From Allomuricauda sp. (GTDB lineage Bacteria > Bacteroidota > Bacteroidia > Flavobacteriales > Flavobacteriaceae): a stretch of 64,000 nt of DNA. The stretch covers positions 1,007,804 through 1,071,803 of the forward strand of contig CP051244.1 in NCBI GenBank assembly GCA_017795045.1, read 5' to 3'. Below are positions 7,914-15,956 of this stretch, in pieces. The stretch's first letter is position 1; every line of letters starts with the position of its first letter. Made by a program: the position numbers and the translations under genes. The notes below the pieces were generated by a model. The model saw only the letters and a list, made by a program, of their open reading frames with translations, did not search any database and was not told the origin of the DNA.

Positions 7914-8963
7914 ATGAGCGATTCCCACGCATTGCAGATTACCGCAGTGGATGCATTGACCCCAAACGCAGTAGCCCTCACTTTTGAAGTTCCAGAAAAT
8001 CTTAAGGATGTATATGCTTACGAAGCAGGACAATACATTACCATAAAACATCAGCTCAACGGAAAGGAACTCCGCAGGGCCTATTCCATTTCTTCGGCTC
8101 CTTCTTCTGGGAAACTGACCGTGGGCATTAAAAAAATGCCGGAAGGTACATTTTCTGTCTATGCCAATGAATCCTTAAAGGCTGGTGATGTGTTGGATGT
8201 ACTACCTCCAGAAGGCCGCTTTGTATTTCATACGGATGACCTACCAAAAAATGTGGCCGCATTTGCCGCTGGTAGTGGAATAACCCCCATCATGAGCATT
8301 GCCCAAACCGTTTTGGAAAACCATCCAGAGAACATTTTTGTTTTGGTTTTTGGGAATCAGTCCCCCGAAGAGACCATGTACTTTCAGAAAATACAAGAGC
8401 TAAAAGAGCAATATACCAATAGGTTTTTTGTTCAGTATATCTACAGCCGATCTAGGGAAAATGATGCCCTTTTTGGCCGAATAGACACTTCCACCATAAA
8501 CTTTGTGGTAAAGAACAAGTTCAAGGATACCGCTTTTGATGCCTTTTACCTATGTGGGCCAGAAGATATGATCCATGCCGTTTCGGATACCTTGAAGAAC
8601 AATGGCGTTGATGGGGATCGTATTCATTTTGAATTGTTCACCAGTGCCGACACTGAAGATGAAATGGCTGAAAGCTTGGAAGGAATGACCCAAGTGGAGG
8701 TCATTTTGGACGATGAGACCTTTTCATTCAGCATGGATAAAAAGAAATTGGTGCTGGATGCTGTCCTGAATGAGGATATAGATGCCCCTTATTCATGCCA
8801 AGGAGGCGTGTGCAGCAGTTGCATTGCCCGCATCAAGGAAGGAAAGGCAGAAATGGTGAAAAATCAAATCCTCACCGATGGCGAAGTGGCCGAAGGCTTG
8901 ATCTTGACCTGTCAGGCCCACCCCTTGACGCCTAAGCTTGTGGTGGATTATGACGATGTGTAA
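7914..8963 (+). CDS. PaaE-like FAD/NAD(P)H:2Fe-2S oxidoreductase
   Basis: 349 residues with three domains: a ferredoxin-reductase FAD barrel (RAYS, residues 55-58), a NAD(P)-binding domain (GSGITP near 120 and YLCGPEDM near 215), and a C-terminal plant-type ferredoxin with cysteines at about 295, 300, 303 and 333. This matches the reductase subunit of phenylacetyl-CoA epoxidase (PaaE/PaaK) and related ferredoxin-NADP reductases. No paaABCD genes are nearby, so it is probably a general electron-transfer partner in this genome. It ends 1 bp from the convergent lipase gene. Confidence 0.88.
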   Translation: MSDSHALQITAVDALTPNAVALTFEVPENLKDVYAYEAGQYITIKHQLNGKELRRAYSISSAPSSGKLTVGIKKMPEGTFSVYANESLKAGDVLDVLPPEGRFVFHTDDLPKNVAAFAAGSGITPIMSIAQTVLENHPENIFVLVFGNQSPEETMYFQKIQELKEQYTNRFFVQYIYSRSRENDALFGRIDTSTINFVVKNKFKDTAFDAFYLCGPEDMIHAVSDTLKNNGVDGDRIHFELFTSADTEDEMAESLEGMTQVEVILDDETFSFSMDKKKLVLDAVLNEDIDAPYSCQGGVCSSCIARIKEGKAEMVKNQILTDGEVAEGLILTCQAHPLTPKLVVDYDDV

Positions 8964-8964
8964 T

Positions 8965-9744
8965 TTATTGGGTTGACAACATTCTCTCCATGGCCCTACT
9001 GCCATGGTCATAGCCTATGGTAAAGGCATTCTCTATTCCTTTTTTGTCCAAAACCCCAATTTTGTCCAACTCCTTGGGTTCGATGGAAATGTTGCATTCG
9101 GCCAATTTTACCCGGTTGGAGGCATAAATCATCAAACTGGTGACCCTTCCGGCCAGCTGCAGGGAATTTTTAAGGTCGTTCTTGCGTACTTCAGCCGCTA
9201 TGGAGACATTACTGCCAATAATGTATGAAGCATGCTCATCCACATACTCCTTTGGAAAGTTGTTCATGATGCCCCCATCGGCATAGAGCACCCCATCAAT
9301 GTCCACTGGACTAAAAACCGGGGTCAAGGCCGCTGAGGCCAGTAAAGGTTTGATCAACTCCCCTTGGTTGAACATCCGCTCCTCTCCCTTTAACAGATCG
9401 GTGGCGACCACATAAAGGGGTTTACGCAGACTCTCGAACGTATTTTCAGGGAAATAGCCCTTAAATATTTTGAAATAGCGTTCGGTGTCTATAAATCCGG
9501 GTTTGTTGATGGCGAAAAAACTGTATTGGAACAAAGGGGTCTCCCTAAAAAAGCTCAACATACTCTCCACCGAGTTGCCATTGGCATACAGCGCCCCCAC
9601 CAATGCCCCAACACTTGAGCCGGCCACAAGGTCTGCCTCCACCCCATGTTCCCGCATGGCTTTGATCAATCCAATATGGGCCATTCCGCGTACGCCTCCT
9701 CCCGAGAGCACCAAGCCTACTGATTTTGTCTGTGATACATCCAT
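8965..9744 (-). CDS. Patatin-like phospholipase
   Basis: 259 residues with the complete patatin signature: oxyanion loop GGGVRG (15-20), nucleophile elbow GSSVG with Ser44, and the catalytic Asp in the ADGG motif near residue 155. It is a lipid acyl hydrolase of the RssA/YchK type; there is no signal peptide, so it is probably cytosolic. It is convergent with the PaaE-like gene, stops being only 1 bp apart. A near-perfect palindrome lies 154 bp upstream of its start. Confidence 0.93.
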   Translation of the reverse strand: MDVSQTKSVGLVLSGGGVRGMAHIGLIKAMREHGVEADLVAGSSVGALVGALYANGNSVESMLSFFRETPLFQYSFFAINKPGFIDTERYFKIFKGYFPENTFESLRKPLYVVATDLLKGEERMFNQGELIKPLLASAALTPVFSPVDIDGVLYADGGIMNNFPKEYVDEHASYIIGSNVSIAAEVRKNDLKNSLQLAGRVTSLMIYASNRVKLAECNISIEPKELDKIGVLDKKGIENAFTIGYDHGSRAMERMLSTQ

Positions 9745-9897
9745 TTTTAGCGCATTTTGGAGGTTAGTTTTACGGATAAACAGGGTTCCATTTACCGACC
9801 CTCTGGTCTGTTTTTACCTTCAAGCCATCTGTTTTGGGTAGCTTGTCGAGAGTTTCTCGATTTTAATCCTCAAAAAGATAATGGCCTGATTATCAAA

Positions 9898-9915
9898 ACC
9901 GACTCATGGGTCGGT
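9898..9915. promoter_or_regulatory. 18-bp operator-like palindrome
   Basis: ACCGACTCATGGGTCGGT is symmetric except for one base pair. It lies between the patatin gene (minus) and the arsenosugar-type glycosyltransferase (plus). Related sequences occur twice upstream of the TetR gene (17918-17935 and 18045-18062), suggesting a site for that regulator or a paralogue. Inference from sequence similarity only. Confidence 0.5.
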
Positions 9916-10012
9916 ATGTTAAATTTTAGTTTTCCTGTTCGAAAATGTAATCAAAAATAGCATCCAACGACCAAATTCTATGCTAAGATTATTGTAAGTT
10001 TAGGATAATTAT

Positions 10013-10735
10013 TTGGTTGATTTGTCCCTAAGGCCCATTCAAAATACCGCCATTCTTGTTTTCGCAAATTCAGCGAAATGGGATAGTGGTATCAAAAAAA
10101 TAGATGGGGATGCCAGTTTCTTTGAAACTCTGACCACGCAAACCTTGGGTATTGCCAAAACTTCCGGCCTACCATATTATCATTTTACGGAAAAAGAACA
10201 ACAAGGCAATACTTTTGGGGAACGTTTTACCCATGCCCTACAATCGGTTTTTGATAAAGGCTATGCCCATGTGATTGCCATAGGGAACGACAGCCCTCAA
10301 TTGAAAACCCAGCACCTGCTCGAGGCACACCGATTACTCCAATATGGAAAATCCGTTTTAGGCCCAACCATGGATGGTGGTTTTTATCTTATTGGGCTCC
10401 ATCTTGGCCAGTTCAACCCAGAGCAATTTCAGGCCCTTCCATGGCAATCGCCTTCCCTACTCAAGGAAACGCAGAACTATTTTGCCTCCAAAGGTGAACC
10501 CGTTGCCTTGTTGAACGTATTGATCGATGTGGATTCGAAAAGGGACATCAAACGACTTTCCAATTTCACCAAAACCTTGGCCAAAAGGTGGTTGGCTCTT
10601 TTTTCCATCATCATTCATCAAAAAATGGCTATTGACAATATCCACAAGAAGGTATTCAAAACCAATTTTCTGGACATCCCTTTCAACAAGGGTTCTCCGT
10701 TATTTCCTTTCCCAACATTTGTCGCCCAAGTGTAA
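10013..10735 (+). CDS. TIGR04282/DUF2064 glycosyltransferase, arsenosugar-associated
   Basis: 240 residues of the GT-A-like DUF2064 family: AIGNDSPQL (metal/nucleotide site) and GPTMDGGFYLIGL are the hallmark motifs. TIGR04282 members accompany ArsS in arsenosugar biosynthesis. No ATG precedes the conserved start; the only in-frame options are TTG at 10013 and 10022, so a TTG start is likely. Residues after about 190 look poorly conserved. The gene leads an AhpD-like gene and arsS on the same strand. Confidence 0.82.
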   Translation: MVDLSLRPIQNTAILVFANSAKWDSGIKKIDGDASFFETLTTQTLGIAKTSGLPYYHFTEKEQQGNTFGERFTHALQSVFDKGYAHVIAIGNDSPQLKTQHLLEAHRLLQYGKSVLGPTMDGGFYLIGLHLGQFNPEQFQALPWQSPSLLKETQNYFASKGEPVALLNVLIDVDSKRDIKRLSNFTKTLAKRWLALFSIIIHQKMAIDNIHKKVFKTNFLDIPFNKGSPLFPFPTFVAQV

Positions 10736-10821
10736 GTGCTTGGATACATCCTTACTTACTTTTTTATGCCTATCCCTACCCATGGGAGGCGTACATTTTT
10801 AAACCACTAAAAAACAAAAAC

Positions 10822-11157
10822 ATGGCAAACTCATATTACGACCCAGCGGATCTACGCAAATTTGGCAACATCACGGAATGGAGCGAAGAACTCGGAAGTA
10901 AATTCTTTGACTACTACGGAAAAGTCTTTGAAGAAGGGGCACTTTCTGCCCGTGAAAAATCCTTGATAGCGCTGGCCGTGGCCCATGTGGTCAAATGCCC
11001 GTATTGTATTGATGCTTATACCAAAGATGGCCTGCAACGAGGCATCACCAAAGAAGAAATGATGGAAGCCGTACACGCCGGAGCTGCCATAGAAAGTGGC
11101 GCTACCCTGGTCCACGGGGTCCAGATGATGAACAAGTACAACAAATTATCCATGTAA
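10822..11157 (+). CDS. Arsenosugar-associated carboxymuconolactone decarboxylase-like (AhpD-fold) protein
   Basis: 111 residues with the AhpD-type CPYC redox motif (Cys59 and Cys62) in the segment AVAHVVKCPYCIDAYTK, followed by the helix EEMMEAVHAGAAIESG. The family includes peroxidase/disulfide reductases; this subgroup is consistently linked to ArsS. It lies 10 bp before arsS and is probably co-transcribed with it. A redox or thiol-handling step is likely, but the reaction is not known to me. Confidence 0.88.
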   Translation: MANSYYDPADLRKFGNITEWSEELGSKFFDYYGKVFEEGALSAREKSLIALAVAHVVKCPYCIDAYTKDGLQRGITKEEMMEAVHAGAAIESGATLVHGVQMMNKYNKLSM

Positions 11158-11167
11158 ACCTATAACC

Positions 11168-12256
11168 ATGGCGGAAAGCATTATGCCACAGCTTAAAAAA
11201 GCAGCAAAAAAATCCCTTAAGGCCCGTGAAAATGAACTGGCCCATACAGATCGGCAAATGGAAATCCTAAATGGAGAGCTATTTGCCGATGGGGAGCTAC
11301 CCTATTTTAAGGATAAGATAGCTGAAATTGGCCATTCCCCCCTCCGACCCAAAGCGTTGGAGATTTTACAGATCAATGTAGGGTATATGTGCAACCAAGT
11401 CTGTGAGCACTGCCATGTGGATGCCGGACCGGACCGCAAGGAAATCATGACCCATGAGACCATGGAACAGTGTTTGGAGGTCATCCGAAACACCGGGGCG
11501 CACACCTTGGACCTTACTGGTGGTGCCCCGGAGATGAACCCCAATTTTAGATGGTTTGTGGAAGAGGCCTCCAAAGCGGGCATAAAAGATTTTATTGTAC
11601 GGTCCAATCTCACCATCATCCGGGCCAATAAAAAATACTATGACCTACCGGAGTTTTTCAAAAAACACAATGTACATGTAGTGTCTTCCATGCCGCACTA
11701 TACCCGGGGCAAAACGGACAAGCAACGTGGGGATGGGGTTTTTGACAAATCTATTGAGGCGCTACAGCAGCTCAATGCCGTGGGCTATGGCATGCCGGAC
11801 AGTGACCTTCGGTTGGACTTGGTCTACAACCCTTCAGGAGCATTTTTGCCCAGTGACCAAGCGGCCATGGAGCGCGACTTTAAAAAGGCATTGAAGGAGG
11901 ATTTCAATATTGAGTTCCACAATCTGTTCGCGATTACCAATCTGCCCATTTCCCGATTTTTGGATTACCTCATCGCCTCGGACAACTATGAGGATTATAT
12001 GTACTCTTTGGTGGAGGCCTATAACCCTGCGGCTGTGGAAAATGTGATGTGCACCAATACCATTTCGGTGAGTTGGGACGGTTGGCTCTACGACTGCGAC
12101 TTTAACCAGATGCTGGGCCTTAAGGTGGCCAGCAAGGTAAAGCACATCAAGGATTATAATGAGGAAGTATTGAGCGACCGCAACATTGTGATCTCGCAAC
12201 ATTGCTATGGCTGTACGGCCGGTGCGGGAAGCAGTTGCCAAGGGACGGTGGCTTAA
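11168..12256 (+). CDS. arsS: Arsenosugar biosynthesis radical SAM protein ArsS
   Basis: 362 residues. The radical SAM cluster motif CNQVCEHC is at Cys75, 79 and 82, followed by LDLTGGAPEMNP (SAM-binding glycine motif). The C-terminal Cys-rich domain holds YDCDFNQML and the closing CYGCTAGAGSSCQG. ArsS makes a 5'-deoxyadenosyl-dimethylarsenic precursor of oxo-arsenosugars; in some bacteria the GSSC position carries selenocysteine, here an ordinary Cys codon. No arsM methyltransferase is in the window. Confidence 0.92.
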   Translation: MAESIMPQLKKAAKKSLKARENELAHTDRQMEILNGELFADGELPYFKDKIAEIGHSPLRPKALEILQINVGYMCNQVCEHCHVDAGPDRKEIMTHETMEQCLEVIRNTGAHTLDLTGGAPEMNPNFRWFVEEASKAGIKDFIVRSNLTIIRANKKYYDLPEFFKKHNVHVVSSMPHYTRGKTDKQRGDGVFDKSIEALQQLNAVGYGMPDSDLRLDLVYNPSGAFLPSDQAAMERDFKKALKEDFNIEFHNLFAITNLPISRFLDYLIASDNYEDYMYSLVEAYNPAAVENVMCTNTISVSWDGWLYDCDFNQMLGLKVASKVKHIKDYNEEVLSDRNIVISQHCYGCTAGAGSSCQGTVA

Positions 12257-12292
12257 CTGCGAGTATTGCTGTTGAATTATGTTGCGTATTAA

Positions 12293-12694
12293 TCAGTTGC
12301 CTTTGTCTTTGATTAAAAACTGCATGATCTGTATCATTTCCACCGCATAATTGATTTCGATGTTCAATTCATTATTGCCATCGTAAGCTATTTGTATTTC
12401 TTCACCTTCCTTTGCTGGGCCTATGGCCAGTTCGGTTCCATCAATGTCCCACGAATAGTTGCCTTGCTTTTCCGTAAACAGGTTTTTCAAATACGGCTTT
12501 TTTATGTACCCTTCACTTTCCCATATCTCTTGTGCAATTTTGGTGAAAACTTCAATGATTTCGATAGTGTCCATTTTGGTCAAAAGACATTTCCCTTCGT
12601 TGCAGTTGTTCAACGACACGTGTAAATGATCTCCATTCTTGAAAATGACCAAGTCTCCTTCTTTTACAAGCCAGTTATAAACTTCTTTACTCAT
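12293..12694 (-). CDS. Unrecognised small cytosolic protein
   Basis: About 133 residues from MSKEVYNWLVKEG; the start overlaps the end of the upstream gene by 8 bp. An earlier in-frame ATG at 12733 adds a Lys/Thr-rich peptide lying entirely within that gene and is less likely. The protein alternates predicted strands (DLVIFKNGDHLHVSLNNC, ELNIEINYAVEMIQIMQFL) and is acidic. It ends a row of small minus-strand genes. No family recognised; possibly immunity-like by context. Confidence 0.65.
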   Translation of the reverse strand: MSKEVYNWLVKEGDLVIFKNGDHLHVSLNNCNEGKCLLTKMDTIEIIEVFTKIAQEIWESEGYIKKPYLKNLFTEKQGNYSWDIDGTELAIGPAKEGEEIQIAYDGNNELNIEINYAVEMIQIMQFLIKDKGN

Positions 12695-13052
12695 CTTTAT
12701 TGTTGTACTGTTTTGTTTCGTTTTCCATTTCAAGCGTTTTGAACATACCCTGGAACAGGTCTAAAACTTCCAATTTTTGTTTTAATCCAGATTCCGTTTT
12801 AAGCTTAATATGGATCATTTCCGATTTTTGTTCAGCGTCGTACGCAAGTTGCAAATCCAAATGGTATTGTCGTCCAACAAAACATTTTTTGGCCCAAAGG
12901 TCTAATTCGTCATTGGTTCCGGTCAAGGCCTCTTTGATACTTTCCATTTCGGTTTCTTCCAAGTTGTAGTTGGAAAGTTGTGCCAACATATATAGAATCC
13001 CTTTCAGTTTATGGCTCCAGAACCAAAACCCGTATTCAATCTCTTCTTTCAT
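12687..13052 (-). CDS. Unrecognised small acidic protein
   Basis: 121 residues with an N-terminal helix containing aromatic residues (YGFWFWSHKLKGILYML), a middle strand pair (RQYHLDLQLAYDAEQKSEMIHIKLKT) and a charged C-terminus. No signal or lasting membrane segment. It overlaps the next gene by 8 bp and starts 2 bp after the preceding stop, so it is tightly packed in an operon. Some sequence feel (AYDAEQ, MIHIKLKTESG) is shared with its downstream neighbour (AYDGNNELNIEI), hinting at paralogy. Function unknown. Confidence 0.65.
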   Translation of the reverse strand: MKEEIEYGFWFWSHKLKGILYMLAQLSNYNLEETEMESIKEALTGTNDELDLWAKKCFVGRQYHLDLQLAYDAEQKSEMIHIKLKTESGLKQKLEVLDLFQGMFKTLEMENETKQYNNKDE

Positions 13053-13054
13053 CT

Positions 13055-13519
13055 TTAGTAATACGGTTTGCTTTTTATGGGAACCGCTGTGTTGTTCTCT
13101 ATTTTATAGTACTCATAGCCATCATAGGTGGTATAGGGAGGGTACGGCAAGCACTTGATATAGACCTCTTGGGTTTGAAAGTCCCTATATGCTTGGACAG
13201 ACTGGAACTTGGGGGGCAAAATGGTTTTTTTCTGTCCATCGGCGATTCCAAACCCATAAAAATCATCTGTCCGATCCACTCCACCGCCAAAGCCTATGGC
13301 CCAAATATGTTTGGAATACTTGTATTTTTTGATGAGATAAAATGCCCCTTCTTGTTGCTGGTTCAATACGGATAGTTCCTCACTGTTTTCTATATGGTCT
13401 GTCCCGATCAAGGATAGTCTTGGGTAGGGATTGCCAAAGAAACAATACACATATCCTCCAATAGTGAGTATGGCCAGTCCTACCAGTATCATTGCTGTTT
13501 TATATCGTTTATGCATCAT
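13055..13519 (-). CDS. Unrecognised membrane-anchored protein
   Basis: 154 residues. A single hydrophobic helix at about residues 9-28 (MILVGLAILTIGGYVYCFFG) follows a short basic start, so the rest probably lies outside the cytoplasm. The soluble part is Tyr-rich (YPPYTTYDGYEYYKIEN). It starts 3 bp after the previous gene's stop and ends 2 bp before the next start. No family recognised. Confidence 0.65.
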   Translation of the reverse strand: MMHKRYKTAMILVGLAILTIGGYVYCFFGNPYPRLSLIGTDHIENSEELSVLNQQQEGAFYLIKKYKYSKHIWAIGFGGGVDRTDDFYGFGIADGQKKTILPPKFQSVQAYRDFQTQEVYIKCLPYPPYTTYDGYEYYKIENNTAVPIKSKPYY

Positions 13520-13522
13520 TTG

Positions 13523-13813
13523 CTATCTATCATCCCTCTGCATAAGCCAAAGGGATATCTGGTCCCTTGTCCAATCTTTTGGAAAATGTGCTCCTTTTCT
13601 GTTGGTATAATGCTTTAGGCTCTCTTTTGCTTGATTAAGACAGTGGACAAAATCTTTGTTGTTTAGTTCATCAAAATGATCTGTTTGGATATACCACCCA
13701 TCTATCAGTTCAAATATTCTGCCCACCAACCGGTTGTCTTTTCTTCGGTATATTTCAGATGAAGTAAACCCATCTTCGGGGCTGCCCAAAACCTGGAAAT
13801 AATATGTGTCCAT
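13523..13813 (-). CDS. Unrecognised small protein
   Basis: 96 residues, cytosolic, with a strand-rich N-terminal half (MDTYYFQVLGSPEDG...RLVGRIFELIDGWYIQ) and a helical, basic C-terminal half ending in SLWLMQRDDR. It is packed 17 bp after the 239-residue gene and 3 bp before the membrane-anchored gene. No known domain seen; an immunity-like role is possible from the company it keeps. Confidence 0.65.
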   Translation of the reverse strand: MDTYYFQVLGSPEDGFTSSEIYRRKDNRLVGRIFELIDGWYIQTDHFDELNNKDFVHCLNQAKESLKHYTNRKGAHFPKDWTRDQISLWLMQRDDR

Positions 13814-13830
13814 CTTAAATCAATACTTTT

Positions 13831-14550
13831 CTATTCATAGTTTGCGTTGTCCCAAATCAGCAATCCCTCAATATTTTCTATGTTGAGTCCTTTTTCTTCA
13901 TTGATTTTGTTGAGACGCTGCCCAAAGCTTTTAAGCTCCTTCTTGGCCACTTCCACTGCTTTTTTTAGTTCTTTTCCATCAACACATAATTTCAAGCGGG
14001 GCGGATTAGGTTGGAACGGTTCATCGAGCTCCCCAACCGAAAAATCAAAAGTGATCTTGCCTTCCTTAAAAGAAACTTGCGGTGCAGGGTGTCCTTCGCA
14101 GTATGAGTTTTCCTCCATGGCAATCCGTTCCCAATACCAGATATCGCTTAGTTCTCCGCAACACTGCGGAAAAAATTGATCTTGATGGCCAACCCGTAAA
14201 ACATACCCGCCAAAAAACGAACACATTTGCCCTCTTTCAAAAATTCCTTCCCTCATTGCATGTGTATGGTCCAGTATAAGCTTGGTGAGGTTTTCCCCTG
14301 AAACATCGGAAAGTTTGTAAAAAAACAATCCTTTTTTATAGGGCTTTAGCCCTGCCTTTTTATGGCACTCATTATAATATTGTTCCCACATTTCGGGGTT
14401 CTTATCGCTAGGGATTTCTATTTCTTGATCACCACAACCAATTTCTAGGACCGGTATCAATTCAAGTGACATCCCTCTGATTTTTGTATGATGTTTCATA
14501 AACAGATATGACGCAAAATGTATGTGGAAGTCCACGCTTTTTTTGTCCAC
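13831..14550 (-). CDS. Unrecognised 239-residue protein, possible immunity-type family
   Basis: Cytosolic, no signal. A conserved-looking central block (HAMREGIFERGQMCSFFGGY, then QCCGELSDIWYWERI) contains a CC pair and several aromatics; the C-terminal third is a charged helix (ELKKAVEVAKKELKSFGQRL) and a short WDN end. This style resembles proteins listed as polymorphic-toxin immunity factors, but I cannot name the family. There is a 30-bp gap from the upstream TPR gene's stop. Confidence 0.65.
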   Translation of the reverse strand: MDKKSVDFHIHFASYLFMKHHTKIRGMSLELIPVLEIGCGDQEIEIPSDKNPEMWEQYYNECHKKAGLKPYKKGLFFYKLSDVSGENLTKLILDHTHAMREGIFERGQMCSFFGGYVLRVGHQDQFFPQCCGELSDIWYWERIAMEENSYCEGHPAPQVSFKEGKITFDFSVGELDEPFQPNPPRLKLCVDGKELKKAVEVAKKELKSFGQRLNKINEEKGLNIENIEGLLIWDNANYE

Positions 14551-14580
14551 CCGTTCTTAAATAACAGACCCGTATCCCAT

Positions 14581-15276
14581 TCAATAATCCATAGATTTGT
14601 TTATGGGCAGTGATTTTTCCTTAATCCGATTTAGTCGGTTAATGACCCTCGTATCTGCTTTGACAATTCCAACAGTCTTGTGCCTATTGAATTGAGGTTC
14701 TGTTATTTCGGAAAGCTCCAATGCCCTAGTTGCAAATTCCGATGCTTCGTCCAGATTGCCCATTCGCAAACACAGGTTTGCCATTAACGTTGCATGATAA
14801 AACTTATGGTCATTTAATATCAAAACCCCTTCGGTCCCATCAAATTTTGTGGTCGCCAACATATAGGCTTCCTCAAATTTCTCAGTCTGATCAGATTGCA
14901 ATATGGTCTCACACAATTTCAAATCCGCAATTCCAGAGGTTCCACTTCTTGTATACTTATGATAATATTCGGTTACCACCCTGAAATGATGTTCTGCTTC
15001 CTGATAATTCTTCTTCTTAAAATAATATTTGCCAAGCTGCTCATGGCCATTCATGGTGCTAAAGGTTTCCTTGGGGTATTCTTTGATGAGCCTTTCCATC
15101 AATTGGATTCCTTTTTCCTGATTCTTCTTTGCGGAAGACTTCAAAAGATATGTCGCCTGTATTCGTAGATATTGAGCCTTATTGAAATCCTTTCTAGATC
15201 GTTTAAACCGAGTTTCAAAATTGACCTCTATCTGCGGGTTCCAATCCTTGTTTCTATACCAATTGTCTTCTCCCAT
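14581..15276 (-). CDS. TPR-containing cytosolic protein
   Basis: 231 residues. The N-terminus (MGEDNWYRNKDWNPQIEVNF) and the FKRSRKDFNKAQYLRIQATYLL segment match a bacterial family I recall from near immunity genes. It is followed by TPR-like helices (GHEQLGKYYFKKKNYQEAEHHFRVV and ATLMANLCLRMGNLDEASEF). It is probably a scaffold or partner protein. It is the second gene of the minus-strand row, after the membrane protein at 15327-15836. Confidence 0.75.
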   Translation of the reverse strand: MGEDNWYRNKDWNPQIEVNFETRFKRSRKDFNKAQYLRIQATYLLKSSAKKNQEKGIQLMERLIKEYPKETFSTMNGHEQLGKYYFKKKNYQEAEHHFRVVTEYYHKYTRSGTSGIADLKLCETILQSDQTEKFEEAYMLATTKFDGTEGVLILNDHKFYHATLMANLCLRMGNLDEASEFATRALELSEITEPQFNRHKTVGIVKADTRVINRLNRIKEKSLPINKSMDY

Positions 15277-15326
15277 TTTACGTGGTTTATCCTGTTTAAA
15301 TTAATCTAATACGTACTATTGACCTT

Positions 15327-15836
15327 TCAAACTTGGTCAGGGTCCACCCCGAGTGGCTTTTCCAATTGCCCCCAAGCTTTTCTTATCCTCCAACATTTGA
15401 TCAAGTATGGAACAAGAAAAAGGATTTCAAAGCGAAGGTTCATTTGCCAAATCCCATCAACCAAAGCAAAAACTGGCTTAACGATCATCATTATAATGCA
15501 AACTATTATTCCAACCACAGCATCTATCAACCCCAATTTGATCGCCGGTTTTTTTTCGGTCCACATGGCAAAAGCTGTATACCCTTTAAAAATTATCAGT
15601 GTGCTGATGAAAATCCCCAATAGTGAGAACCGCTCAAAGGTCTGCATTCCATAAATTGAGCTTTCCGAGACAAACCAAAAGTGTATTGGCGAGCCTATTG
15701 CCTCTAAAAGCACTACAACTATTCCAGATGCCCCAGTGAACATAAAAATCCAAATAAATACTTTCATCCACCATGGGAGCAACTTTCTTCTTCTCCCGGT
15801 GATTTTGTTTTCTGTATTTCCATTCATGATTATCAA
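15327..15836 (-). CDS. Four-helix membrane protein of unknown function
   Basis: 169 residues with hydrophobic segments at about 25-50 (FIWIFMFTGASGIVVVLL), 72-92, 104-122 and 130-150. The N-terminus is short and basic (KITGRRRKLLPWW), suggesting it faces the cytoplasm. It is the first gene of the small-gene row and could carry its promoter within the 120 bp upstream, where I see no clear consensus box. Confidence 0.65.
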   Translation of the reverse strand: MIIMNGNTENKITGRRRKLLPWWMKVFIWIFMFTGASGIVVVLLEAIGSPIHFWFVSESSIYGMQTFERFSLLGIFISTLIIFKGYTAFAMWTEKKPAIKLGLIDAVVGIIVCIIMMIVKPVFALVDGIWQMNLRFEILFLVPYLIKCWRIRKAWGQLEKPLGVDPDQV

Positions 15837-15956
15837 GTATTAGTAGACTTATTGTTGGTCACTGCATTTAAGCGTCCAAAACATAAAGTTGATGAATCCC
15901 TGTAATAAAATTTGTGCAGACTTGATCAATGCCCCTTGGCAATTGACCAATGTGGT

